A program made the position numbers and the translations under genes. From positions 1 to 61,946 of the forward strand of contig CACYTI010000013.1 in NCBI GenBank assembly GCA_902777275.1: a stretch of 61,946 nt of DNA, written 5' to 3'. The stretch is from an uncultured Ruminococcus sp. Lineage in GTDB: Bacteria > Bacillota > Clostridia > Oscillospirales > Acutalibacteraceae. This document shows, in pieces, positions 7,853 through 16,355 of this stretch (within the stretch, counting starts at the first letter, position 1; each line of letters opens with the position of its first letter). The notes beneath the pieces were generated by a model. It was not told the origin of the DNA, did no database searches, and saw nothing but the letters and a program-made list of their open reading frames with translations.

Positions 7853-8866
7853 ATGTTTTCGTTTTCAAAGGATATAGGAATAGATCTTGGCACTGCAAAC
7901 ACTCTTGTTTGTTTAAAAGGAAAGGGAATAATCCTGCGCGAGCCGTCGGTCGTCGCGGTCGATATCCGCACCGACACCGTGCTCGCCGTAGGTTCTCAGG
8001 CAAAGGATATGATCGGCAGAACCCCCGGGTCGATCGTCGCGGTCCGGCCGCTTAAGGACGGCGTGATAGCCGATTTCAAAATAACGGCAAAAATGCTGCA
8101 GCACTTTATTCGCAAGGCGGTAAAGCCCGGCGTTTTCAGCAAGCCGCGCGTCATAATCTGTATGCCGACGGGCGTGACCGAGGTCGAGCGCAAGGCGGTT
8201 GAGGACGCGGCTTATCAGGCGGGCGCAAAGCCTCCCGTAATACTTATCGAGGAGCCGATGGCGGCGGCGATAGGCGCGGGGCTGCCTGTTGACGAGCCTA
8301 CCGGCAGCATGGTAGTTGACATAGGCGGCGGCACAAGCGAGGTCGCCGTGATATCGCTCGGCGACATCGTCACAGCCTGCTCCGCGCGCGTTGCGGGCGA
8401 CCGCTTTGACGAGGCAATCCTGACTTACATCAAAAAGCATTACAATCTGCTTGTGGGCGAGCGCACCGCCGAGGACATAAAAATAAAAATCGGCTCGGCG
8501 TATCCCTATGAAAACGAAAAATCAATGGTGGTCAAGGGCAGAAATCTGATAGACGGTCTGCCCAAGGATATCACGATCACCGCGGCGGAGGTGCGCGAGG
8601 CGCTCGCCGAACCGCTCAACACAATTGTAGAGGCTATAAAAACCACGCTCGAAAAGACTCCCCCCGAGCTTTCGGCGGATATCATAGACCACGGTATCAT
8701 GCTCACGGGCGGCGGCGCGCTGCTCAGGGGAATTGATATGCTCGTTATGCAGCAGACGGGGATGCCCGTACACATAGCCGAGCGCCCCCTCGACTGCGTT
8801 GTAGACGGCGCGGGCAAGCGCTTGGGCAGAGTGACCGCGAGCAAATATAAGCACAACAGAAGCTGA
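7853..8866 (+). CDS. mreB: Rod shape-determining protein MreB
   Basis: 337 residues of the actin fold. Phosphate 1 loop [19 protein letters not shown] at the N-terminus, [19 protein letters not shown] as phosphate 2 (residue ~150), and [17 protein letters not shown] as the adenosine motif (~280). MreB filaments on the inner membrane guide the elongation machinery. A clear AAAGGAGCC site precedes ATG 7853. It heads an operon with mreC, mreD and a class B PBP. Without a paralogue for comparison, Mbl is possible, but the mreCD context favours MreB. A TATAAT at 7818-7823 may be the -10 box; the -35 is unclear. Confidence 0.93.
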   Translation: MFSFSKDIGIDLGTANTLVCLKGKGIILREPSVVAVDIRTDTVLAVGSQAKDMIGRTPGSIVAVRPLKDGVIADFKITAKMLQHFIRKAVKPGVFSKPRVIICMPTGVTEVERKAVEDAAYQAGAKPPVILIEEPMAAAIGAGLPVDEPTGSMVVDIGGGTSEVAVISLGDIVTACSARVAGDRFDEAILTYIKKHYNLLVGERTAEDIKIKIGSAYPYENEKSMVVKGRNLIDGLPKDITITAAEVREALAEPLNTIVEAIKTTLEKTPPELSADIIDHGIMLTGGGALLRGIDMLVMQQTGMPVHIAERPLDCVVDGAGKRLGRVTASKYKHNRS

Positions 8867-8870
8867 AGCC

Positions 8871-9713
8871 ATGAGAAAGCGCAGAAACAAAAATAAAAGC
8901 ATAAAGGTTCTTGTCATCACGCTCATCATACTTACGGTGCTGGGCGTTTTGTCGCAGGCGGAGAATTCGCTTGTTTCAAGCGGCATAAACCTTGTTTCCA
9001 AGGGACTGTTTCAGCTCAGCGCGGCGGCGACCGGAGAAATCGGCTCGCCAAGCAGCGAGGAGCTTGCCGCCGAGGTTGAAAGCCTGAAAAATGAAAACGC
9101 AGAGCTGCGCCGTCAGCTTGCCGATTATGAAGATGTTAAAGCCGAAAACGAAAAGCTTTGGAAATATTACGAGCTGAAAAAGACGAATCCCTCATATCAG
9201 ATAGTGCCCGCGAACGTCATAAGACGCGACTCGAACGACGACTTTTACTCCTTTACCCTCGACGCGGGAACAGCCGTGGGCGTTTCGGTAAACGCGCCCG
9301 TAATAACCGACAACGGCTTGGTCGGCTGGGTCTGTCAGGCGGACGCCGCAAGCTGCAAGGTAAAGACGATTCTTTCGCCCGACACAAAGGCGGGAGTTCA
9401 GGACAAGCAGACGGGAGACAGCGGGATACTGAGCGGCAGCGTTTCATTGAGCGACAAAAACCTCGCGAGCATGAACAAGCTTGCTGAGAATCACAAAATA
9501 AAGGTCGGCGACATGATAGTCACCTCGGGAACGGGCGGAGTTTATCCTACGGGTCTGCTTGTGGGCGAGGTGCAGTCGATCGAGTTCAACAAGTACGACG
9601 CTTCGCGCTGCGCCGTGATAAAGCCATATGAGGACGTGCGTTCAATCACCTCGGCAGCGGTTATCACGGGCTTTGACACGAAGGGCAGGGTGGTAAAAAC
9701 CAATGAAAAGTAG
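8871..9713 (+). CDS. mreC: Rod shape-determining protein MreC
   Basis: 280 residues: a short basic cytoplasmic start (RKRRNKNKSIK), one transmembrane helix (residues ~10-28), a coiled coil (about 60-105: ELAAEVESLKNENAELRRQL) and two beta domains, with the MreC signatures NAPVITDNGLVGWV and GDMIVTSGTGGVYPTGLLVGEV written here in parts. MreC scaffolds PBP2 and links it to MreB and RodA outside the membrane. It starts 4 bp after mreB and overlaps mreD by 11 bp. Confidence 0.92.
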   Translation: MRKRRNKNKSIKVLVITLIILTVLGVLSQAENSLVSSGINLVSKGLFQLSAAATGEIGSPSSEELAAEVESLKNENAELRRQLADYEDVKAENEKLWKYYELKKTNPSYQIVPANVIRRDSNDDFYSFTLDAGTAVGVSVNAPVITDNGLVGWVCQADAASCKVKTILSPDTKAGVQDKQTGDSGILSGSVSLSDKNLASMNKLAENHKIKVGDMIVTSGTGGVYPTGLLVGEVQSIEFNKYDASRCAVIKPYEDVRSITSAAVITGFDTKGRVVKTNEK

Positions 9714-10206
9714 CCGCGTGTTTTTCAGATATCTCGCCTTTTCGGTTGAGATACTGCTGCTGTGGGTGCTTCAGAGCACGCCTAAGCTTATGCCTGAGTT
9801 TTTCGGCGCAAAGCCGTTTTTGCTGCTTGCAGCCGCACTTTCCTTTTCGGTTTGCTGCGAGGTATCGCCCTCGGTCATTTTAGGCGCGGTGTGCGGAGTT
9901 TTAGCCGATATTTCATCGGGCGGCACGGTGGGCTTTTTCTCGGTGGCGGTCACCCTTGTCTGCTTTGCGCAGGCGACGCTTCTTGACATATATATCAACC
10001 GCAATTTTCTGTCGTGCTCGGTCTTGTCGATCGGCTCGACAGCGGCGGTGATTTTTATTTATTTTCTGTTATTCAGACTGTTCGCGGGCATGCCCGACTG
10101 CGGCGCGCTGTTTTTCGGGCGTTATCTGCCGAGGGCGGCGTATACCGCGCTTACATTTTTTCCGTTGTATTTATTGAACAGCTTTGTCGCAAGGAAGCTG
10201 AGTTGA
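9703..10206 (+). CDS. mreD: Rod shape-determining protein MreD
   Basis: 167 residues, almost entirely hydrophobic, with about five membrane helices (for example LLLAAALSFSVC and VTLVCFAQATLLDIYI) and the short P-S-V-I-L-G-A-V-C-G-V-L-A-D region that marks MreD. It is an integral membrane part of the elongasome, partner of MreC. The ATG at 9703 overlaps the mreC stop by 11 bp and translational coupling is likely because no separate strong ribosome site is visible. Confidence 0.88.
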   Translation: MKSSRVFFRYLAFSVEILLLWVLQSTPKLMPEFFGAKPFLLLAAALSFSVCCEVSPSVILGAVCGVLADISSGGTVGFFSVAVTLVCFAQATLLDIYINRNFLSCSVLSIGSTAAVIFIYFLLFRLFAGMPDCGALFFGRYLPRAAYTALTFFPLYLLNSFVARKLS

Positions 10207-10258
10207 CGAATGCGGATAAATATACGATTTGTTATTATCGCTCAAAGGAGTGAAGAAT

Positions 10259-12268
10259 TTGAAAAATAAGCTGCGCGGCAAGCTGCCCTTTACCGTATGC
10301 GCCGTTATCGCGCTGATCGCGGCGACGGTATTTGTCGCCCGTCTTGTTGACTGGCAGCTAATTCACGGCGCGGAATACAAGCGCCTCTCCACCGGCTCCA
10401 CAGGCTACAGCGTTAAAACTCAGCCTACACGCGGAGAGATACTCGACCGCAGAGGCGTGGGTCTTGTCACAAATGTGACGCATTATAAAATCGTGATAGA
10501 CAAGCTTTACGCCGATGAAAGCAGCTTAGACAACACTCTGTTAGGTCTTATGGGGCTGCTGCAAATGTCTGGCGACAAATGGGACGACGTGCTGCCTGTC
10601 ACTTACTCCGACGGAGCTTACAGCTTTAAAGCCGGTTCCGACGACGAGGTGAGAAAGCTCAGGGAGGCTCTGAATATATCAGCCGACGCTACGGCTGAGG
10701 AATGCGTCGGAGCTCTTTACGGAAAATATCAGCCCGACGAGGGACTTGATGAATCGCAGCGGCTCGCTCTTGTGTCGGTTCACTACAATATGGAGCAGAG
10801 CGGTTATTCAAAATCGAAGCCCTACACCTTTGCGTCGGACGTCAGTAGGAGTGCGGTCAGCGCGGTCAGCGAGAACACTCAGGGCGTCGGCGGAGTTGAT
10901 GTTCAGACCTACCTTGTGCGCGAGGCAAAGGATCCCACTCTTGCGCCGCACGTTTTAGGAGCTCTCGGAGCTATTACCGAGGAGGAGTACGAGGAGCTTT
11001 CCAACGGCGTAAAGAGCTATACGATAAACGACGAGGTAGGCAAATTCGGAATTGAGGCGGCGTATGAGGACGAGCTAAAAGGAGAGGGCGGAACAAAAAT
11101 AATTCAGCGAAACGCCGACGGAACTATCGTTGACACCGTTGAAACAATCGACTCAAAGCCCGGCAACACGGTCTATCTCACGCTCGACAGCAAGCTGCAG
11201 CAGATAGCCGTTGCCTCTCTCGAAAAGAATATTAAGGACGCCCAGACTGAGGGAAAGGCTGAGTCCGAGGAAAAGGGCAAGAAGCTTTTGGGCGAGGACT
11301 GCACGAGCGGCGCGGTTGTAATGCTCGACATCAGCGACTTCTCTGTCTTGGCGGCGGCGAGCTACCCGACCTATGACCTGAACCAATACAGCAAATACGG
11401 CGACTACTACACAAAGCTTGCAAACGACAAAACCTCACCCATGTACAACCGCGCGTTTTCTGGCACCTTTGCCTGCGGCTCGGTGTTCAAGCCCTGCGTT
11501 GCGATGGCGGCGCTGGAGGAAAAAATCATAAAGCCCTCAACAAAATTTTTCTGCACCAAAAAATATGACTACTATCCCTCAAACGTGGTGGAGTGTATGC
11601 ACCGCCATGAGAATATCGACTTAAAGGGCGCGCTGACGCAGTCGTGCAACTATTATTTTGCCGAAACAGGCAGATTGCTCGGGATCGACACAATGTATCT
11701 TTACGCTCAAAAATTCGGTTTGGGAGAATATACGGGCTTGGAAATAGAGGAGTCAAAGGGAACCCTGGCGGGGCGCGACAGCCTTAACTGGATGCCCGGC
11801 AACACGGTTCAGGCGGCAATAGGTCAGTCTGACAACTCCTTTACTCCCGTTCAGTTAGCGACATACACTGCAACGATAGCCAACAACGGCGTTCGGCTCC
11901 GGACCCACATCGTGAGCAAAATAACCGATTATGAGCGCAAAACGACCTTGTGGGAGTATTCGGGACCAAAGAAGGTAGACGAGTGCGGCGTGTCGGAGAA
12001 AAATCTGAAAACCGTTCAGGAGGATATGCTCGCCGTTTCACTTGAGGAGTACGGAACCGCTTATCCGGTTTTCGGCAAATATAAGGTCAAGGTCGCGTCA
12101 AAAACAGGCACAGCCGAAAACTCCGGCTCCGACCACACGACCTTCATCTGCTACGCACCTTATGACAAGCCGAGGGTGGCTATCGCGGTCGTAATTGAGC
12201 ATGGAGTTAAGGGAACGTACTCAATGCAGGTGGCGAAAGACCTGCTTGACGGATATTATAAGCGATAA
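10259..12268 (+). CDS. Class B penicillin-binding protein (PBP2-type transpeptidase)
   Basis: 669 residues from a TTG start. One N-terminal membrane helix (FTVCAVIALIAATVFVARL), the class B dimerisation motif TRGEILDRRG, and a transpeptidase domain with GSVFKP (S-x-x-K, active serine, residue ~412), SCN (S-x-N, ~472) and KTGTAE (KTG, ~625). No PASTA domains. It cross-links peptidoglycan; the mreBCD context suggests side-wall elongation (MrdA/PBP2 role). I chose TTG 10259 because AAAGGAG lies nine bases upstream, while the ATG at 10229 has no site and lies upstream of that ribosome site. The partner RodA is not encoded in this window. Confidence 0.88.
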   Translation: MKNKLRGKLPFTVCAVIALIAATVFVARLVDWQLIHGAEYKRLSTGSTGYSVKTQPTRGEILDRRGVGLVTNVTHYKIVIDKLYADESSLDNTLLGLMGLLQMSGDKWDDVLPVTYSDGAYSFKAGSDDEVRKLREALNISADATAEECVGALYGKYQPDEGLDESQRLALVSVHYNMEQSGYSKSKPYTFASDVSRSAVSAVSENTQGVGGVDVQTYLVREAKDPTLAPHVLGALGAITEEEYEELSNGVKSYTINDEVGKFGIEAAYEDELKGEGGTKIIQRNADGTIVDTVETIDSKPGNTVYLTLDSKLQQIAVASLEKNIKDAQTEGKAESEEKGKKLLGEDCTSGAVVMLDISDFSVLAAASYPTYDLNQYSKYGDYYTKLANDKTSPMYNRAFSGTFACGSVFKPCVAMAALEEKIIKPSTKFFCTKKYDYYPSNVVECMHRHENIDLKGALTQSCNYYFAETGRLLGIDTMYLYAQKFGLGEYTGLEIEESKGTLAGRDSLNWMPGNTVQAAIGQSDNSFTPVQLATYTATIANNGVRLRTHIVSKITDYERKTTLWEYSGPKKVDECGVSEKNLKTVQEDMLAVSLEEYGTAYPVFGKYKVKVASKTGTAENSGSDHTTFICYAPYDKPRVAIAVVIEHGVKGTYSMQVAKDLLDGYYKR

Positions 12269-12337
12269 AATGCATATCTTGGGCGTTATTACTAAAATAA
12301 TTAATAAAATTTTGGATGATAAAACTGCGAATTTTTA

Positions 12338-12366
12338 TTGCATTTTACAAAAAATTGTGTTAATAT
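12338..12366 (+). promoter_or_regulatory. Promoter of minD
   Basis: TTGCAT (12338-12343) and TAATAT (12361-12366) are 17 bp apart, 20 bases before the minD ATG. It suggests minD-mgsA can be transcribed separately from the mreBCD-PBP operon, whose last stop is at 12268. Confidence 0.5.
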
Positions 12367-12385
12367 GTTTTAGAGGTAGTATAAT

Positions 12386-13123
12386 ATGGACAATGTAATC
12401 GTTGTTGCTTCCGGAAAAGGCGGCACGGGGAAATCGACCGTGTGCATCTGTCTGTCCGTTGCGCTTGTCAAACTCGGAAAAAAAGTGCTTCTTATCGACT
12501 CCGACTGCGGTATGCGCGGTCTGGATATCATGCTTGACATTGAGCAGGATATTCTGTTTGACGCTTCGGACGCGGTTTGCGGGAATTGCAGCTTCGGCGA
12601 GGCTGTTTATAAAAGCCGTCACAACAAAAACCTCTTTTTGATGGCAGCTCCCTTTGACGCGGAGAACGAGCTCAGCCCGTCGGTGTTCAAACAGCTTGTA
12701 AATTCGGTAAAAAACAGCTTTGACTATGTTATCATCGACTCGCCCGCGGGAATCAACTCGGGCTTTGTCACAGCCGCAGCTCCCGCCGACAAGGCGCTTA
12801 TCGTCACCAACGCCGAGCCGACAAGCGTGCGCGGAGGGTTGAAAGTGCGCAAAAAGCTTGAGGCTCTGGGCGTAAAAAATATGCGGCTGATTATCAACCG
12901 CTTTGATAAAAAAATGTTTAGAAAACTCGGTTTTTACGAGGACTTGGACGCGGTTATCGACGCGGCGCAGACACAGCTTATCGCGCTTGTGCCGTTTTCG
13001 GTCGATATATCCGTTATTATGCAGCGCGGCGCGGCGGGCTTGGACAAAAGCACAGCGCTTGCGGTGTTTGACCGTCTTGCCGAAAGGCTTGAGGGCAGGC
13101 GTGTGCCGCTTATGATCGGCTGA
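12386..13123 (+). CDS. minD: MinD-like ParA family ATPase
   Basis: 245 residues with the deviant Walker A KGGTGKST at residues 10-17, switch I/II regions with LLIDSDCGMRGLDIMLDIE and VIIDSPAGINSGFV (Walker B). These are MinD hallmarks: an ATP-dependent membrane-bound dimer that recruits MinC to inhibit Z-ring assembly away from midcell. The normal C-terminal amphipathic membrane helix is not obvious; the protein ends LEGRRVPLMIG. No minC or minE is adjacent, although minC often precedes minD after mreD in Firmicutes. A divergent ParA/MinD with another partner is possible. Confidence 0.8.
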   Translation: MDNVIVVASGKGGTGKSTVCICLSVALVKLGKKVLLIDSDCGMRGLDIMLDIEQDILFDASDAVCGNCSFGEAVYKSRHNKNLFLMAAPFDAENELSPSVFKQLVNSVKNSFDYVIIDSPAGINSGFVTAAAPADKALIVTNAEPTSVRGGLKVRKKLEALGVKNMRLIINRFDKKMFRKLGFYEDLDAVIDAAQTQLIALVPFSVDISVIMQRGAAGLDKSTALAVFDRLAERLEGRRVPLMIG

Positions 13124-13170
13124 CAACCATGTTGGAATAGATATAATGTGATTTGTTTGGAGGAATGAGT

Positions 13171-13566
13171 ATGAATATCGCTTTGATTGCGCACGACGAG
13201 AAAAAAGAGTTGATGGTGCAGTTCTGTATTGCCTACTGCGGCGTTCTCAGCCGCAACAATCTTTGCGCCACAGGTACAACCGGAAAGCTTGTATCCGAGG
13301 CTACCGGTCTTTCCATACAGAAATTCCTTTCGGGCGCTCAGGGCGGAAGCCAGCAGATTGCGGCGCGTATAGCCTGCAACGAAATTGATATGCTGCTGTT
13401 TTTCCGCGATCCGCTTAACCAAAAGCCGAACGAGGCGAACGATATGGATATGCTGCGCCTGTGTGATATGCACAATATCCCCGTTGCTACAAATATAGCT
13501 ACAGCCGAGGTGCTTATCCACGGGTTGGAGCGCGGCGATTTGGACTGGAGAAACATAATCAAGTGA
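13171..13566 (+). CDS. mgsA: Methylglyoxal synthase homologue with altered catalytic residues
   Basis: 131 residues of the MGS-like fold: [17 protein letters not shown] at the start, the phosphate-binding [19 protein letters not shown] and [15 protein letters not shown]. The family turns dihydroxyacetone phosphate into methylglyoxal. However, the catalytic base (Asp71 of E. coli, in GGDQQ) is Ser here (GGSQQ) and the active-site His98 (in PHDPD) is Asn (PNEAND). His19 (AHD) and Asp91 (DPL) are kept. It may therefore be inactive or have another role. Start at 13171 is set by GGAGG eight bases upstream; the longer frame to 13153 includes the ribosome site. Confidence 0.8.
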   Translation: MNIALIAHDEKKELMVQFCIAYCGVLSRNNLCATGTTGKLVSEATGLSIQKFLSGAQGGSQQIAARIACNEIDMLLFFRDPLNQKPNEANDMDMLRLCDMHNIPVATNIATAEVLIHGLERGDLDWRNIIK

Positions 13567-13589
13567 TTAAAATGAATTTTTACTAAAAG

Positions 13590-13612
13590 CGTCGGCGGCT
13601 GCCGGCGTTTTT
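13590..13612 (+). terminator. Rho-independent terminator after mgsA
   Basis: CGTCGGC and GCCGGCG form a seven-pair stem (one G-U) with a GGCT loop, followed by five T residues. It ends the minD-mgsA transcript 24 bp beyond the mgsA stop. Confidence 0.75.
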
Positions 13613-13627
13613 ATCATATCGAGGTGT

Positions 13628-14677
13628 ATGTCTGTGCAGAAAAAAATTATCGCCGCTGTTTTGTTTTTAGCGGTGCTTGTGACCTGCGTTACAGCTTGCG
13701 AAAAATCCGCCGTTGCGCAGGAAAATTCCGGGTCTAAAGGATCTGCTAATGTCCCGTCACCCAAAAAAACGCCCGTGAAAAAGAACGCAGAAGGAAAGAT
13801 CGGAGTTGAACTGATAAAGGAGGTGCGCTGCGTCACCCCCGGTTTTGAAGAGCTGAAAATAGAGTTTACCCGCGACGAATACGGCAATACGGTCGAATGT
13901 AAAGAAACAGATGTAAAAACAGGAAAGATCGCTTGGGTAAAATTTGATATTGAGGACGAAAGGCAAACAAATTCACGCTATAAAGTCAGAAGAAAAAACA
14001 GTATCAGCCGCGAAGTGATACTCAAATTTACAGCGGAAGATAAATTAAAGGAGATTTCTTATTCCGGCGGACCGTTTCCGTATGAGTTTACAAGATATTC
14101 AAACGGCAGTGAACAGTACGTGGTTACCCAAGATTTAGATGTTAGAAAATGCTGTGATTATTATAACGCGGAATACAAGCTTATAAAACGAACGGAAAGA
14201 GATGACAGCGGCGAAATCAAAGAGGAAAGAATATATAATTATGATGGCAACGGTTTTATCGTCTCCGTTGATGTTGAAGAAGGCTTCGGCGGTAAAGCAT
14301 ACACGGAGGAATACTGCGAGGCGGGACACCCTTTGGGCGGAGAAGCGTGCGGCGTAGAATACGATGACAGCGGAAATATTATAAAAGAGCGTCACGGAAA
14401 CAAGGAATACAGCTATGAATTTGACGGTGACGGCAATCTTATTAAGGCGGCAGAGTTTGCCGCTGAGGGCTCCGACTGCACGGCAACGTATACTTACAGC
14501 GCAGACGGCAGCTTGGAAACCGTGAAAACAAAGACGGATGCTTTTGAGCAAATAATAACCTATGATACCTTTTATGTCGAGGACGACCCGCTTCTGCTCT
14601 TCTTTCTGTCGTGTATAAATAAGTATGCGGAAGCGGAAGCGGGATCTATAGAAACCTACTACTGCAGCTATTCCTAA
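13628..14677 (+). CDS. Lipoprotein with YD-like repeats, function unknown
   Basis: 349 residues. The start has a lysine pair, a hydrophobic core and the lipobox VTAC (Cys ~24), so the mature protein is probably lipid-anchored outside the membrane. A Ser/Pro/Lys-rich linker follows. The rest has repeated short units of the form Y-(D/E)-x-(D/S)-G-N-(I/L)-(I/V)-K (for example YDDSGNIIKERH, FDGDGNLIKAAEF, YSADGSLETV), resembling RHS/YD beta-strand repeats. No catalytic motif is recognised. GAGGTGT lies close before the ATG. It sits alone between a terminator and repeat DNA, with no operon partner. Confidence 0.65.
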   Translation: MSVQKKIIAAVLFLAVLVTCVTACEKSAVAQENSGSKGSANVPSPKKTPVKKNAEGKIGVELIKEVRCVTPGFEELKIEFTRDEYGNTVECKETDVKTGKIAWVKFDIEDERQTNSRYKVRRKNSISREVILKFTAEDKLKEISYSGGPFPYEFTRYSNGSEQYVVTQDLDVRKCCDYYNAEYKLIKRTERDDSGEIKEERIYNYDGNGFIVSVDVEEGFGGKAYTEEYCEAGHPLGGEACGVEYDDSGNIIKERHGNKEYSYEFDGDGNLIKAAEFAAEGSDCTATYTYSADGSLETVKTKTDAFEQIITYDTFYVEDDPLLLFFLSCINKYAEAEAGSIETYYCSYS

Positions 14678-14689
14678 CACACCGCCCGT

Positions 14690-14910
14690 TGCCACGGTAG
14701 GGCAGTCCGCGCACCATAACGTCATAAAAAAACCTTCCTTTAGCGCCCGCGTGCGCCGGTGGGCGCTTTATCCGCGCACCTTAACGTCATAAAAACACCT
14801 TCCTCCAATTCCCGCGTTTAAACGCGCCGTTGAAGGAAGGTTTTGATTTTATCATGTTTTTAATAGGCGCCTTGGGTGCAGCGTCACGCTGCCGTCACGC
14901 TGCTGATTTT
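14690..14910. repeat. Composite intergenic repeats before hisS
   Basis: Two copies of a unit containing CGCGCACC(A/T)TAACGTCATAAAAA followed by AACACCTTCCT (around 14708-14740 and 14772-14800) are followed by a GAAGGAAGGTT hairpin arm and the shared arm GGGTGCAGCGTCACGCTGCC (14874-14893). The same parts occur near 7680-7776, 18937-19080 and 37956-38244. There is no gene and no T-box antiterminator signature in this leader, despite its position before hisS-aspS. Confidence 0.55.
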
Positions 14911-14914
14911 TTTC

Positions 14915-14943
14915 TTGCGTATTTTAAAATGTTGATGTATAAT
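14915..14943 (+). promoter_or_regulatory. Sigma-A-type promoter of hisS-aspS
   Basis: TTGCGT (14915-14920) and TATAAT (14938-14943) are separated by exactly 17 bp. The start point would be near 14950, leaving a leader of about 25 bases before hisS, too short for a T-box or other riboswitch. Confidence 0.75.
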
Positions 14944-14975
14944 ACGATTGAATACGCAAAAATGGAGGAATGAAG

Positions 14976-16322
14976 ATGGCTTTAATAACAAAAAAGATTA
15001 AAGGAACCGAAGATGTTCTGCCCTCGCAGAGCTATCGTTGGCAGTTCATTGAAAATATAATGCGCGAGGAAAGCGCCGCTTACGGCTTCCGCGAGATACG
15101 CACTCCCGTGTTTGAGCACACCGAGCTTTTTGCCCGCGGAGTGGGACAGACCACCGACGTTGTGCAGAAGGAGATGTACACCTTTGACACAAAGGGCGGC
15201 GAAAGTGTGACTCTTCGCCCCGAGGGTACGGCGGGCGCGGCTCGCGCCGTCATTGAGCACGCTCTTGAAAACGAGGGTCTGCCGATCAAGGCGAGCTATT
15301 TTGTCTCGTGCTACCGCTATGAAAAACCGCAGGCGGGAAGGCTCAGAGAGTTTCACCAGTTCGGCGTCGAGGAGTACGGCACGCAGTCGGCCGTAGCCGA
15401 CGCGGAAATAATCTGCCTTGCGCAGTCGATAATCAAAAGGCTTGGCATTGACGGCGTGCGCCTTGAGTTGAATTCGATCGGCTGTCCCGAATGCCGCGCA
15501 AAGTACAATCAGGCGCTTTGCGAATATTATACTCAGTACAAGGACAGACTTTGCGGAACCTGCTTATCGCGCCTTGAAAAAAATCCGATGCGTCTTCTTG
15601 ACTGCAAAAGCCCTCAGGACAGGGAGCTTGTGGAGAATGCGCCCAAAATCACGGACTATCTCTGCGAGGAGTGCGAAACACACTTTAAAGAGGTGCAGAG
15701 CTACCTTGACTGCGCCGGAGTAGACTATATTATCAATCCGTATATCGTTCGCGGACTTGACTACTATACAAAAACCGTGTTCGAGTTTGTCACCGACTGC
15801 ATCGGTGCGCAGGGTACCGTGTGCGCCGGAGGAAGATACGACGGACTTATCGAGGAGTTAGGCGGCAAGCACCTGCCCTCTCTCGGCTTCGCAATGGGGC
15901 TTGAGCGTACTCTTATGGTTATGGACGCTCAGGACATTGGGATCCCTAAGCCGATGCCCTGCGCCCTTTACATCGCGACAATGGGCGACGCGGCAAAGAA
16001 AAAGGCATTTTCCGTTTTGAGGGAGGTTCGCGAGTTCGGGCTTACCGCCGAAACCGATGTTGTTGGCAGAGGTCTGCGCGCCCAGATGAAGTACGCCGAC
16101 AAAATAGGTGCGAAGTTCTCAATGGTGCTCGGCGACAACGAGATTGCCGAGAATCGCGCAAAGGTCAAGAATATGGAGAGCGGCAAGCAGACAGTGCTTG
16201 CGCTTGACGAAACCTTTGCCGGCGAATTCTCCGATCTGTTTTTGGTGAGCAACGAGGCATTCGGAGATATAAAGGATTTCGCGGCTCAGTTTTCGGGCTT
16301 TTTCGATACGCTTTCGGAATGA
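14976..16322 (+). CDS. hisS: Histidyl-tRNA synthetase
   Basis: 448 residues of a class II synthetase. Motif 1 region near IRTPVFEHTELF, motif 2 YRYEKPQAGRLREFHQFGVE, the HisRS-specific VRGLDYYTKTVFE and AGGRYDGLIEELGG, motif 3 GFAMGLERTL, and a C-terminal anticodon-binding domain (from ~330). It charges tRNA-His. A short cysteine-bearing insertion (CPECRAK...CGTCLSR...CEECE) around residues 170-230 is typical of clostridial HisRS. Start 14976 is preferred because GGAGG is seven bases upstream; ATG 14970 is only one base from it. aspS follows after 33 bp in the same operon. Confidence 0.95.
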   Translation: MALITKKIKGTEDVLPSQSYRWQFIENIMREESAAYGFREIRTPVFEHTELFARGVGQTTDVVQKEMYTFDTKGGESVTLRPEGTAGAARAVIEHALENEGLPIKASYFVSCYRYEKPQAGRLREFHQFGVEEYGTQSAVADAEIICLAQSIIKRLGIDGVRLELNSIGCPECRAKYNQALCEYYTQYKDRLCGTCLSRLEKNPMRLLDCKSPQDRELVENAPKITDYLCEECETHFKEVQSYLDCAGVDYIINPYIVRGLDYYTKTVFEFVTDCIGAQGTVCAGGRYDGLIEELGGKHLPSLGFAMGLERTLMVMDAQDIGIPKPMPCALYIATMGDAAKKKAFSVLREVREFGLTAETDVVGRGLRAQMKYADKIGAKFSMVLGDNEIAENRAKVKNMESGKQTVLALDETFAGEFSDLFLVSNEAFGDIKDFAAQFSGFFDTLSE

Positions 16323-16355
16323 CGGCGCAAAATATACAGCAGAGGAGACAGAAAA

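Noticed and set aside
7913-8440. 175-codon frame antisense to mreB
   Set aside because: Shadow frame in a conserved gene, Arg/Ala-rich.
12335-13126. 263-codon frame antisense to minD
   Set aside because: Shadow of a strong coding gene; no ribosome site and no recognisable domain.
14690-14975. T-box leader before hisS-aspS
   Set aside because: No antiterminator GGTGG-type consensus or Stem I features; the promoter is only about 30 bp from the ATG.
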